Shown piece by piece: positions 15,285 to 23,519 of a stretch of DNA of 64,000 bases; within the stretch, counting starts at the first letter, position 1; the number at the start of each line of letters is the position of its first letter. The DNA is from a virus. The position numbers and the translations under genes are program-made. The stretch is taken from positions 1 through 64,000 of the IMG/VR virus record IMGVR_UViG_3300042691_027019. One strand, given 5' to 3'. The notes beneath the pieces were generated by a model. It saw only the letters and a list, made by a program, of their open reading frames with translations. It was not told the DNA's origin and did not search any database.

Positions 15285-15734
15285 TTGAGTTTAAATATGG
15301 ACATGCAGTGGATTTACAAAAATGAACCGGTGGAACAATTACCAACGGATTGTGTGGGATTCGTGTATCTTATTACCAACACAGAGTCGGGCAGAATGTA
15401 TGTGGGAAAGAAACTAGCTCGATTCAAAACTACGCGATATAAAATGCACACGCAAAAAAACGGAAAAAAAGTACGCAAAAAAATTAGAGGCGCTGTGGAC
15501 AGCGATTGGCAGGACTACTATGGCAGCAGTGATCAGTTGAATCGCGATATAGAATCCTTGGGTAGAGAACGATTTCGCAGAGAGATACTTTATTATTGTC
15601 GCAGCAAAGCAGAACTAAACTACGTAGAAGCTCGTGAACAATTCTCAAGAAAAGTGTTGGAATCAGATCAGTACTATAACGGACATATTCGTGTGCGAGT
15701 GCATGGATCACTTATTATTGGTAAAGACGTATGA
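15285..15734 (+). CDS. GIY-YIG family nuclease (Seg-like)
   Basis: A protein of up to 149 residues. The sequence GFVYLITNTESGRMYVGKK holds the degenerate GIY-YIG pair (VYL ... YVG), followed by YYGSS and a charged helix region, FRREILYYCRSKAELNYVE, typical of Seg-type phage nucleases; Arg and Glu residues in these segments would be the catalytic set. Such genes are free-standing homing endonucleases or repair-type nucleases. The TTG at 15285 has a GGAG 6 bases upstream; the first ATG is at 15297, where the same GGAG is 18 bases away, so I prefer TTG with reservation. The stop overlaps the next gene's ATG (ATGA). Confidence 0.75.
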   Translation: MSLNMDMQWIYKNEPVEQLPTDCVGFVYLITNTESGRMYVGKKLARFKTTRYKMHTQKNGKKVRKKIRGAVDSDWQDYYGSSDQLNRDIESLGRERFRREILYYCRSKAELNYVEAREQFSRKVLESDQYYNGHIRVRVHGSLIIGKDV

Positions 15735-15997
15735 AACAATATGGCACACCTAGAATCATAGGAGAATTAAAAACCCTGGGCGGGTACGAAGACGCATTTC
15801 AAGCACAAATACTATTTGAAGGATGGTTAGCACATTTTCCACATGTACAAGAATTATATTTAAAGAATCTCTGTAATATCTCTTTTGAACCAGGAAAGAT
15901 AGTAGTGAGAGCAAAATTCACTGACCGAGAGTGGACTATGTGGTGTTTAAAACATTCAACGCCTGTAGCAAGGAGATGGTTTAGGAATTCTATATAA
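15731..15997 (+). CDS. Hypothetical protein coupled to the GIY-YIG gene
   Basis: An 88-residue protein of unknown function. It starts MKQYGTPRIIGELKTLGG, has a helix with FEGWLAHFPHVQELYLKNL, a strand segment KIVVRAKFTDREWTMW and a basic C-terminus (ARRWFRNSI). There is no membrane segment or known motif. Its ATG overlaps the stop of the nuclease gene by 4 bases (ATGA), so translation is coupled. It ends 8 bases inside the convergent SGNH-like gene. Confidence 0.6.
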   Translation: MKQYGTPRIIGELKTLGGYEDAFQAQILFEGWLAHFPHVQELYLKNLCNISFEPGKIVVRAKFTDREWTMWCLKHSTPVARRWFRNSI

Positions 15998-17078
15998 ATT
16001 TTTGGATAATTTTTTTTATTTCATTTACAAAAAAAACATGATGTTTTTTGTGAGGATGTGCATTGTCATTGGAACGTTCTGTAAAAATGTTTAAATTAGG
16101 ATATGTTGGCAATAACACAATATTGTTATTATTTTGTAAATGATCATAAACATCGTTAGACCAACTAGAACAAAATAATTTGATATTTTTGTTATTACAA
16201 AATTTTATAATTTTATACAATATTTTTTTTGAGTATATATTATTATTATCTTTTAATATTTTTTCTTTTACTTTAATAATCTGTTTTTTGATATTAATAT
16301 CATGAAAGAAATAAAAATAATTGTCTTTTGTTTCAAGATTGTTTGGAAAATTAAAATAAAGATTATTAATTGTGTTTTTTATGACTCTTCTTTCGAAAGG
16401 GGGAAATAATATCACACATTCTTTAAATTTATATTTTGAATATAACAAGGTTAAATTGTTATAGATTAAATCTATTCCAGCTCCACATACACCTAAATTT
16501 AAAAATTTTTTTCCTGTTTCTTGTGCAAGTAAAAAAGGCCACGATTCTTTTTCTTTATGAAATGGACCATAGGTAAAAGAACAACCAAAGCAAGGAATAA
16601 AATAGGAATCAAATCCAATGTAATTTCTATCCTTGTAAACATTTGAAAAATTGTTATTGGTAAATTCATAATGAAATATAAAATCTTTTTTGTTTTTTGA
16701 TACGTGCCATCCCTGAGACCTGTGAGAGTTTATGTATAAATCATCTAATTCAAGGCGGAATAATCCATTAAAAGAAATAGCGTTGATAGATGTTAATTTT
16801 TCATTTTTTACATATTGATTGTTTTTCATTTCAAATGAGGTATTATAGAAAACATTCGTCTCTATGCCATTCATTTCAATTTTGGTAATATCTATACTTG
16901 CTGATCCGGCAAATACATTTTCAACCTCAAATGATGCTATATTTTCTGTAGGATAATTTAATTTCTGCTCAATAACAATATTTTTTTTGATTTTTATATT
17001 ATTATTATTAACTTTAAGAACAGGTATCTTGTTTTTCTGATTTATGTTTATTTGTAAAAAAATTTTTACTTCTATCAT
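15990..17078 (-). CDS. SGNH/GDSL-hydrolase-like protein, extremely AT-rich
   Basis: A 362-residue protein with a beta-rich N-terminal region (about 1-155) and a C-terminal SGNH-like domain. The nucleophile block is G165-C-S167-F-T-Y-G, the Gly block is NLGVCGAG at about 194-201, and D338-N-A-H341 gives the DxxH pair near the C-terminus. This set predicts an esterase/acetylhydrolase acting on carbohydrate or lipid esters. The gene is unusually rich in Asn, Lys and Ile with AT-rich codons compared with neighbouring phage genes, which suggests recent acquisition. No partner gene is in the same direction except the Hc1-like gene upstream, separated by a terminator. The substrate is unknown. Confidence 0.72.
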   Translation of the reverse strand: MIEVKIFLQININQKNKIPVLKVNNNNIKIKKNIVIEQKLNYPTENIASFEVENVFAGSASIDITKIEMNGIETNVFYNTSFEMKNNQYVKNEKLTSINAISFNGLFRLELDDLYINSHRSQGWHVSKNKKDFIFHYEFTNNNFSNVYKDRNYIGFDSYFIPCFGCSFTYGPFHKEKESWPFLLAQETGKKFLNLGVCGAGIDLIYNNLTLLYSKYKFKECVILFPPFERRVIKNTINNLYFNFPNNLETKDNYFYFFHDINIKKQIIKVKEKILKDNNNIYSKKILYKIIKFCNNKNIKLFCSSWSNDVYDHLQNNNNIVLLPTYPNLNIFTERSNDNAHPHKKHHVFFVNEIKKIIQKFI

Positions 17079-17088
17079 TTAGATATAA

Positions 17089-17122
17089 AAAAAGCCTGCA
17101 CAGTCGCATGTACAGGCTTTTT
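17089..17122 (-). terminator. Terminator after Hc1-like gene, works in both directions
   Basis: AAAAAGCCTG and CAGGCTTTTT form a perfect 10-bp stem with a 14-base loop. In the minus direction it follows the stop codon of the 63-residue gene and is followed by a T-run. It separates that transcript from the SGNH-like gene. Confidence 0.85.
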
Positions 17123-17139
17123 AAATTCCGTCTTGCTAA

Positions 17140-17331
17140 TTAGGCTGCGTTTTTCTCAGCGTTCTTAGTTTCTTGGATTTCTTTTCTTCTAGCTTTGATC
17201 AGCTTGCCAAGTTCTGCTAGAGCTTTTCTAGCTCTTGTTGCTGATGCTTTAATTCCCTTTTCAGTGAATTTTTGGTTCTCTTCAGAGTACGTCTGAATAG
17301 CTGCCATTATTGAGTCATGTGTATTTGACAT
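17140..17331 (-). CDS. Histone H1-like protein of the Hc1 family
   Basis: A 63-residue basic, helical protein. The segment KFTEKGIKASATRARKAL followed by LGKLIKARRKEIQETKN matches the pattern of Hc1-type proteins (G-x-K-A-x-x-T-R-A-R-K-A-L-x-x-L-x-K-L-x-K-x-x-R-K-E-I), known from chlamydiae and other bacteria, where they bind and compact DNA. Here only one Hc1-like domain is present and the Lys/Ala-rich tail is very short. AAAGGAG precedes the ATG, a sigma70-like promoter lies upstream and a strong terminator follows, so it is an independently and probably highly expressed single gene. The likely role is nucleoid binding, for the host or the phage chromosome. Confidence 0.72.
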   Translation of the reverse strand: MSNTHDSIMAAIQTYSEENQKFTEKGIKASATRARKALAELGKLIKARRKEIQETKNAEKNAA

Positions 17332-17369
17332 TTTTTATGCTCCTTTGTTAGATGCTAATTAATTAACAC

Positions 17370-17945
17370 ATGCACAATGATAGCTTAGATTTCGTGGTCA
17401 AGTCAATACAAAAAACACCGTTGGTAAACTTAAATGGTTTAATTTACCAAGAATACCAAGACTTTTTTGATGATATCTGGTTGGAAAAATTAAAGATAGA
17501 TTTAGAAAAATTAAAATTAACCACATTAGAGAAACAAGAGAAATTGGAAAAAAGTTTTAGAAGAAGAGTAGATTATTCTGAAAAGATTAGTAAAGAACTT
17601 AATATTTTTTTTAAAAATAAAAAGATAACCACATGTTTAGAAGAAATTTTTAGTATAAAATTAACTCCAGACACATCAGACATTTGGATAGATTATCCTG
17701 GTTATTATCTAATCCCGCATTTAGACGACACTAGAATTAAATTAGCCATACAAATCTATATAGGTGATCAACAACAGCCCGGCACAAGTTTGTACAGTTC
17801 TTCAAAAATTTCCAGCAAAGTACACGAAATAGTGTATAAAAGGAATAAAGGATATGCTTTACTCAATAATGATAAAAGCTGGCATGCTGTACAACCAGAA
17901 ATAGTAGACGGACAGAGAAGAAGCGTGTATATTAGATACAAATAA
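17370..17945 (+). CDS. 2-oxoglutarate/Fe(II)-dependent oxygenase
   Basis: A 191-residue protein. The iron-binding facial triad is readable as H117-x-D119 (LIPHLDD) and H172 (KSWHAVQP), with R183/R184 (GQRRSVYIRY) to bind 2-oxoglutarate, in a double-stranded beta-helix domain of about residues 95-191. The N-terminal 90 residues are helical and charged. The enzyme would hydroxylate or otherwise oxidise a substrate that cannot be named. It heads a three-gene plus-strand cassette; the next ATG is 1 base after its stop. No clear Shine-Dalgarno is present at 17370, and the start lies close to the divergent Hc1-like gene. Confidence 0.8.
   Translation: MHNDSLDFVVKSIQKTPLVNLNGLIYQEYQDFFDDIWLEKLKIDLEKLKLTTLEKQEKLEKSFRRRVDYSEKISKELNIFFKNKKITTCLEEIFSIKLTPDTSDIWIDYPGYYLIPHLDDTRIKLAIQIYIGDQQQPGTSLYSSSKISSKVHEIVYKRNKGYALLNNDKSWHAVQPEIVDGQRRSVYIRYK
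17377..17406 (-). promoter_or_regulatory. Possible sigma70 promoter for Hc1-like gene
   Basis: On the minus strand TTGACT (17406-17401) and TATCAT (17382-17377) are 18 bases apart, about 45 bases before the start codon. The site lies inside the first codons of the divergent oxygenase gene. It would give early, host-polymerase expression. Confidence 0.4.
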
Positions 17946-17946
17946 C

Positions 17947-18984
17947 ATGAGTACTTTAGGAAAAATAAAACATTATTCTCAAATTAATCCATTAAAAGAA
18001 ATATGGATTGGAGATACCTATCCACAAACTTTTTATAAGCATTTTGATAATCGTACAGAAGATATTTTTTGTAAGATAACAGAAATGACACAAAAAGAAT
18101 TAAAGAATATATGTAAAATATTAGAAAATCTAGGAGTAAACGTAGTTAGACCAAAATTTGAAAACTCTGTTGACCCATATCTAGATCAACAGGGTAATCT
18201 AATAAAACCCCCAATGTGTCCTTGTGATTGGGCCATGACAATAGATGATACATTATATATAAATCCTCAATATCATTCAGGAATAGAACCGTTTCAACAT
18301 GCAATAGATTCTTATAAAGATAACAATCAAAATGTTGTAATTATAGATCGATCTAAAGATCCAATAGCCTGGGTGAACTTTCCTTGTGTAGTTAGAATGG
18401 GAAGAGATATGTTTATTGATTACGATAATAGCAGACCAGAATTTAAACAAAATGCAATAATTGTTGCTGAACAACTTTCAATAAATCATAGAGTGCATAT
18501 ATTGAACACAGGAGATCACAGCGATGGTGTTTTTTGTCCTCTCAAAGAAAAAGAAATATTATCTAGTTTTTACAGAAACAAATATGACAAAAGTTTTCCA
18601 GAATGGAATGTTGCGTATCTAGAAGAACGCCCAATGGTACCAACTCATAATAATAATTGGTGGGTACCAGGAGCACATTTTGCAAATTATAATAAAGAAA
18701 TAATAAAAGTTGCTGATACATGGTTAGGTAATCCATGGGAAACTATATTCAGTGTTAATTGTATATTAGTAGATGAAAAAAATATACTTGTAATAAAAGA
18801 AAATAAAAAAATTTTTAAATATTTTGAAAGTATTGGTATAACACCACATGTGGCAAATTTTGATATGTGTTATTTTTGGGATAGTGGATTACATTGTTTA
18901 AGTTCGGATGTTTATAGAGAAGGCCCAATGCTAGATTATTGGCCAAGCAGAGGAGACAACGGAGTATACTATATCAATGAATAG
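17947..18984 (+). CDS. Amidinotransferase of the glycine amidinotransferase (AGAT/StrB1) family
   Basis: A 345-residue pentein-fold enzyme. The active-site segment GLHCLSSDVYREG places the nucleophile at C317 and closely resembles the GFHCWTCDVRRRG of vertebrate AGAT. Other matching blocks are NPLKEIWIGD, LGVNVVRP, RMGRDMF and HSDGVF, the last carrying the probable catalytic His in H-x-D. Family enzymes move an amidino group from arginine to an amine such as glycine or an aminocyclitol. By eye the third triad residue (Asp before the RAGRD block) seems not to be Asp here, so activity or specificity may differ. It overlaps the next gene by 8 bases and follows an oxygenase gene by 1 base, so the three are surely one operon. 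Confidence 0.85.
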   Translation: MSTLGKIKHYSQINPLKEIWIGDTYPQTFYKHFDNRTEDIFCKITEMTQKELKNICKILENLGVNVVRPKFENSVDPYLDQQGNLIKPPMCPCDWAMTIDDTLYINPQYHSGIEPFQHAIDSYKDNNQNVVIIDRSKDPIAWVNFPCVVRMGRDMFIDYDNSRPEFKQNAIIVAEQLSINHRVHILNTGDHSDGVFCPLKEKEILSSFYRNKYDKSFPEWNVAYLEERPMVPTHNNNWWVPGAHFANYNKEIIKVADTWLGNPWETIFSVNCILVDEKNILVIKENKKIFKYFESIGITPHVANFDMCYFWDSGLHCLSSDVYREGPMLDYWPSRGDNGVYYINE

Positions 18985-19777
18985 TGAATTAACAGACAAA
19001 TTGTGGCCGATTTCCGACAATCATATAAAAAAATTAAAAGAACAATGGTATTCTTCTAAACAAGAAAATCCATACAAAGAAAAATTTATAAAACACGCAG
19101 ATGCATGGTTTAAGTCTTCAACAATAAACGATCTTAGAGGATGGGAAGCATTTACTTGCAAAGATATCATAATAGGTTGTACAAATTTTATTGAGTCTGT
19201 TTGTTTGAAATATGCATGGAACATACAAATACTGCCATCTGAATACAGTTATTACTCTATAATGGGAATGAAATCAACTAACCCAGGCGAATTAAAACCT
19301 AAAATTCCATTGCTTGTCAGTGTGCCGTCTTGGAAATATTGTGATACAGATCCACACTGGAATGATATTTTAAAAGAATGTGAAGAAAAAAACATTGATA
19401 TACACATCGACGGTTGTTGGTTTCAATCTGCTAGAAAAATAGAATTTGATTTTGATCATCCAAATATTAAAAGTTTTGCTATGAGTATGTCAAAAGGTTT
19501 AGACTTAACATGGAATAGGATTGGATTGAGATGGTCGCGACAAAGAACAACAGATTCTATCACTTTATTAAATCACTTTGGTATGTATAATGAAAATTTA
19601 ACAGCTTGTGGTTATTTTTTAATGAATAATCTTGATAAAGACTATGCTTGGAATACTCATGGACAAGCACACAAGGCACTAGCAGAAAAACACGGTTTAC
19701 AAGAAACCAACAGCATACATGTTTTAAGAGATAAAGATAATAATCTATTTGGAATTGGAAAAATTTTAAGTACTTAA
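18977..19777 (+). CDS. Minimal PLP-dependent aminotransferase-like protein
   Basis: A 266-residue protein with the core of a fold-type-I aminotransferase. HID145-GCW corresponds to the Asp that contacts the PLP pyridine nitrogen, and SMSK173 to the Schiff-base lysine; R181, eight residues on, matches the phosphate-binding Arg of aspartate aminotransferase-like enzymes. The small C-terminal domain that normally holds the substrate carboxylate-binding Arg is largely missing, so the protein is about 100 residues shorter than usual. It starts inside the end of the amidinotransferase gene and ends 1 base before the convergent gp46 stop. A role in making or using the amine acceptor of the amidinotransferase is inference. 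Confidence 0.68.
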   Translation: MNSELTDKLWPISDNHIKKLKEQWYSSKQENPYKEKFIKHADAWFKSSTINDLRGWEAFTCKDIIIGCTNFIESVCLKYAWNIQILPSEYSYYSIMGMKSTNPGELKPKIPLLVSVPSWKYCDTDPHWNDILKECEEKNIDIHIDGCWFQSARKIEFDFDHPNIKSFAMSMSKGLDLTWNRIGLRWSRQRTTDSITLLNHFGMYNENLTACGYFLMNNLDKDYAWNTHGQAHKALAEKHGLQETNSIHVLRDKDNNLFGIGKILST

Positions 19778-21571
19778 TTATATAACAATGTCTACGTCAT
19801 TAGCGTAGCTTGTAAATCCGTTTTCTTTCACTACTTTTAGTACAGAATTTACTCGAGACACTAACTCGTCTTTGTGCGATATTAAGAATATATTTTTTGA
19901 TTGTGTTCGACTCATCTCTTTTAATACTGCCATTGAGCTTTCCACACCAGATACGTCCATACCAGCATCAATTAACTCATCTATAAACAATAAGTTGATT
20001 TGTTGATACAATCCTTCCCACACATCTCGGAATGCCCAGCTTAAACTTAATATCAATCGATTTCTTTCTCCTCGACTTAGATTATCAAAATCTAATTCTC
20101 TGCCTAACTCTTCAATTCTCACACTCAAATCAGATAAGAATACCACTGTGTGAGGTAACTTAACTTGTGTTAGATAGAATGCTAATCGTTGATTAAGATA
20201 AGTCAAATTTTGTTCTATGATTCTAGTTCTAATAAAAGAATCTTTTGCAGTTAGTAATTTGTATAAGAACTCTTGATGTCTGTATAAGTCTTCCATCTCA
20301 TTTGCTTTAGTATAATCTATTTTTTGCACTGCTGTTTTGTTTAATTCGTCAATCTGTTCTTGATATGGATTTTCTTTAGCACGAGTTTGTTCTAGTTGTC
20401 TTTTTAAATCTTCCACAGAACCTTTATGATTATATGCTTCATCGATTGAATCATAGTATGTGTCTGGCACAGAACCCAAATCTCCAATAGCTGTTATGCT
20501 ATTTTGTATTTCTTTTAATTTTGCAGACAATGTTTGTTCATATTGGGTTTGTTCCTCAAGATCTTTTTTAAGTTCGTCCACAAGATGCTCATGTTTCTCT
20601 CCATGTAAGTCTTGTTCGCAAGTAGGACAAGTGGCTTTTTCAGCATATTCTAAATCTTTTACAGTTTGTTCTTTCTGTCTAGTGGCTTTGGTTAATGAAT
20701 CTTCGTGATAGCTTTTCTCTTTTTCTAAATTTCTTAGAGTTTTAGAATCATCTGTATGTTTTGCCAGTCGTTTATGATTCTCTAACTCTGTTTGGATATC
20801 TACTCGCTCTAACTCTTCTATAGCAGATTCAAATTTCGCAATATCTTGATTCTTCTGTGTTTGCCACGCAGCACTCCTTAATTCAAATGTTTTGATAGAC
20901 TCTTCTACTTTTTTATTACTAACCAAAACAGCATCTAATCGCATCTTTTCTTCTGATAATTCCTGTTTAGCCACTCGCATCTGTTCTTTTAACAGTTCTG
21001 CCTTTTCGCTTAATAGAGTTATACCTAATAACTGTTCTATAATTTCTCTTTGCTCGGCTTGTTTGGTTGCTAAGAATGGTTGTGTATAAGTGTTAAGAGC
21101 TATGATATTCTTGAACATAGCATGAGTCATACCAATTAACTTATTAATCTCTTCTTGAGTTTCTCTATTCTCTCCCTGTGCCTCATTGTTATCTTCAGTG
21201 CCATCTGCTCCTGAGTTTTGTTCCACTTCATTGATAAAGAATTTCAATACCTGCGGTTTTCTTCCTCTTTCAATCTTGTAACTTACTCCATTCTTCTCAA
21301 AATTTACAGTGACCAACATATCTTTGCTGTTGGTTTTATTCACTAGATTGTCTCTTCTGATCTGTGTCAATGCTTCCCCAAAGAATACATAACTGATAGC
21401 ATTTATGATAGTGGTCTTACCAGTACCATTTCGAGCACCTGCGTCATCACCGCCCAAATCCATGTTCTCACCAATAACCAGCACTAAATTTTTGCCAGCA
21501 AAGTTCACTGCTTGAGTATGATTACCCACGCTCATAAAGTTTTTTACTGTAAGATCTCTAATGGTTAACAT
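19778..21571 (-). CDS. 46: Recombination endonuclease subunit gp46 (Rad50/SbcC-like ATPase)
   Basis: A 597-residue SMC-type ATPase. Walker A is GARNGTGKTT (45-54), the zinc hook is C315-PTC318 at the tip of long coiled coils (about 185-310 and 320-410), the ABC signature is LSRGERNRL and Walker B is INLLFIDELID near the C-terminus. With gp47 it resects DNA ends for recombination-dependent replication and packaging-related repair. It overlaps gp47 by 14 bases. An insertion of about 20 acidic/Asn-rich residues (GADGTEDNNEAQGEN) lies near residue 125. Confidence 0.95.
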   Translation of the reverse strand: MLTIRDLTVKNFMSVGNHTQAVNFAGKNLVLVIGENMDLGGDDAGARNGTGKTTIINAISYVFFGEALTQIRRDNLVNKTNSKDMLVTVNFEKNGVSYKIERGRKPQVLKFFINEVEQNSGADGTEDNNEAQGENRETQEEINKLIGMTHAMFKNIIALNTYTQPFLATKQAEQREIIEQLLGITLLSEKAELLKEQMRVAKQELSEEKMRLDAVLVSNKKVEESIKTFELRSAAWQTQKNQDIAKFESAIEELERVDIQTELENHKRLAKHTDDSKTLRNLEKEKSYHEDSLTKATRQKEQTVKDLEYAEKATCPTCEQDLHGEKHEHLVDELKKDLEEQTQYEQTLSAKLKEIQNSITAIGDLGSVPDTYYDSIDEAYNHKGSVEDLKRQLEQTRAKENPYQEQIDELNKTAVQKIDYTKANEMEDLYRHQEFLYKLLTAKDSFIRTRIIEQNLTYLNQRLAFYLTQVKLPHTVVFLSDLSVRIEELGRELDFDNLSRGERNRLILSLSWAFRDVWEGLYQQINLLFIDELIDAGMDVSGVESSMAVLKEMSRTQSKNIFLISHKDELVSRVNSVLKVVKENGFTSYANDVDIVI

Positions 21572-22580
21572 CTAAATTATTATAAATTGCCATTAATACT
21601 TTTTTATCATAGGTTTGTGAATCCACAGCTTCTAACTGTTTGATCACAATTTGATCCACAGAATCAAATTTTTCCACTTTAACCATGGGCTGATCTGCTT
21701 GATCCAACTGCTCTGGAATCAGTTGCAGTTCTCTCAATTGATATTTTTCCATGAATGTTTCTCTGATAAAATTAGCTTCTTCATAAGAAATCTTAATGTC
21801 CAATCCCACACGCACATACATTCGTGGCGCTAATATGCTGTCAGCATCAGATAATAACTGTGATATTTTTACATTTCGATATTTTGGCATGTTAGGATAG
21901 TTGATGTATTTGGGCTGCCCACCATATTCCAGCACCATCATACCACGCTCATCATCACCAGCATCAGCATAGTTGTGCGGAAATGCATTGCCGATGTAGT
22001 GTATATTGTTTCTTATTTGTCTCTTATGGAAGTGTCCTGTGAACACGTATTCTTGATTCACAAAGTGTTCTGCTTTGATTGTGCCCACATCTGGCATGTC
22101 CACCATGGCATTCATTTTAAAATAAGGCAATTCAAAATGTCCAAAAATATATCTCTGTTTTAAATCCTGTATCTTTCTCCATTCATCGTTGACTATCCAC
22201 GGTACTATTGCCACGTCATCGGTTAATAACCAGTTATTCACTATCTCGATGTTAGGAATATTTCTACAGTATTCCATGCTGTTAATTTCTCTCTTGTCTC
22301 TGTAGAATAGATCGTGATTGCCCATAATCACATAGACTTTTTCAAATGCTCTACCCAATCTTTCCATGTTGCTCACTGTGTAGTTCATGGTGCTGACGTT
22401 AGTAGCACTTCTGTGATGATGCCAATCTCCTAAGAATATGCAGGTTTCACATCCGTGTGCTTGAGCTTGTTCAATGAACCAATAACAGAATGCTTCTCCG
22501 TCATCATTGTGAACTCGGCTGTTGCCTTTTAATCCAAAATGTATATCAGTGAAACAAGCAGCTTTTTTAAAAAATGCCAT
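21558..22580 (-). CDS. 47: Recombination endonuclease subunit gp47 (Mre11/SbcD-like nuclease)
   Basis: A 340-residue metallophosphoesterase. Two-metal motifs are visible in order: FTDIHFG (D-x-H), FLGDWHHH, IMGNHD, GHFELP and TGHFHKR. It is the nuclease partner of gp46, processing DNA ends in T4-type recombination. The gene is translationally coupled to gp46 through a 14-base overlap and lies 9 bases after the gp55 stop codon, so gp55-gp47-gp46 is one minus-strand operon. Confidence 0.95.
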   Translation of the reverse strand: MAFFKKAACFTDIHFGLKGNSRVHNDDGEAFCYWFIEQAQAHGCETCIFLGDWHHHRSATNVSTMNYTVSNMERLGRAFEKVYVIMGNHDLFYRDKREINSMEYCRNIPNIEIVNNWLLTDDVAIVPWIVNDEWRKIQDLKQRYIFGHFELPYFKMNAMVDMPDVGTIKAEHFVNQEYVFTGHFHKRQIRNNIHYIGNAFPHNYADAGDDERGMMVLEYGGQPKYINYPNMPKYRNVKISQLLSDADSILAPRMYVRVGLDIKISYEEANFIRETFMEKYQLRELQLIPEQLDQADQPMVKVEKFDSVDQIVIKQLEAVDSQTYDKKVLMAIYNNLDVNH

Positions 22581-22589
22581 AGTTGGATA

Positions 22590-23519
22590 TTATTTTGTTT
22601 TGTCCTCTGTTGCAAGTGATAATTTGCCAGAATCTTTTAATTGTTTGTTTAATTCTTTAATGGCTGCCTTGCTGTAGACTTTGACTTCTCCATGCAATTC
22701 TTTTTGTCTTTTCTTTGCTGCCACAGTCTCACTTTCATTCTTAGCCTGTCGAGTATAACTTGGCATCATTTCATTCATTTCCAATATGTCATCACGAATG
22801 TTTTGATTTTTCTTCTCAATGTTTAGGATTCTTGTGAATGAGTTTGTGATAGCTGCTGTGTAATAAGCAAACGGATTCTCAGATTTAGATTCATCAAACT
22901 GTAAACCAATTTGACTCAACTGCATTAGTGCTTGTGATCTCATCTCGTCTACATAAGTGTAACCTCGCCAGTTGCTCCTTTGACTGTACCTCTCTGCTAA
23001 TTTTAAAAACATATTTGCTAGGTTAGGAGTGATCTTGCCGTGATCATTGCTGAAATGCCCGTTGCTCATACCACCCATCCAATGACTTTTGCCCACGCAA
23101 ATTAATTGTCCTTTTTCGTTGATCCTATAATGTTGGAATGGAGGAAAATTAACTTTTGTATGATGATCTGCTCGAGTTTTAGGATTTTTCTTTCTCTCGC
23201 TGTCCATAGTGATGTGATCAAACATCATCACTCGAAACACTAAATCAGTTTTTTTAACTTTTCTAGGAGATACTTCATAGTCACTCATTTTAATTCTTTT
23301 ATTGCCTAATTTTTTAGCAGCTTCCCACGCTCGAGCTGTTAATCTTTTTGCTTGTATTTTTCTTGCTTTGGCAATGTTGGCATTGTTAATCTTTTTAATG
23401 TCATTAACAATCATGTCATAATCGCTGTCTTCGGGACTAACATATGAGCAATAGGTATTCTTGCTCTTGTGTATCTCCGCCAGCAGATCGCGGTTATTTA
23501 GATAATTCACTCTTTTCAT
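22590..23519 (-). CDS. 55: Late transcription sigma factor gp55, expanded form
   Basis: A 309-residue protein. The N-terminus VNYLNNRDLLAEI matches the start of T4 gp55, and residues about 165-245 (FLKLAERYSQRSNWRGYTY, DEMRSQALMQL, NPFAYYTAAITNSF) match the sigma region that binds RNA polymerase and the TATAAATA box. Between them is an insertion of roughly 115 residues (about 45-160) that T4 gp55, at 185 residues, lacks; it is basic and contains HH, GKSHWMGGMSNGHF and other His-rich segments. The C-terminus is Lys-rich. An AAGGAAT Shine-Dalgarno precedes the ATG. It would direct transcription of the structural genes on both sides. Confidence 0.88.
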   Translation of the reverse strand: MKRVNYLNNRDLLAEIHKSKNTYCSYVSPEDSDYDMIVNDIKKINNANIAKARKIQAKRLTARAWEAAKKLGNKRIKMSDYEVSPRKVKKTDLVFRVMMFDHITMDSERKKNPKTRADHHTKVNFPPFQHYRINEKGQLICVGKSHWMGGMSNGHFSNDHGKITPNLANMFLKLAERYSQRSNWRGYTYVDEMRSQALMQLSQIGLQFDESKSENPFAYYTAAITNSFTRILNIEKKNQNIRDDILEMNEMMPSYTRQAKNESETVAAKKRQKELHGEVKVYSKAAIKELNKQLKDSGKLSLATEDKTK

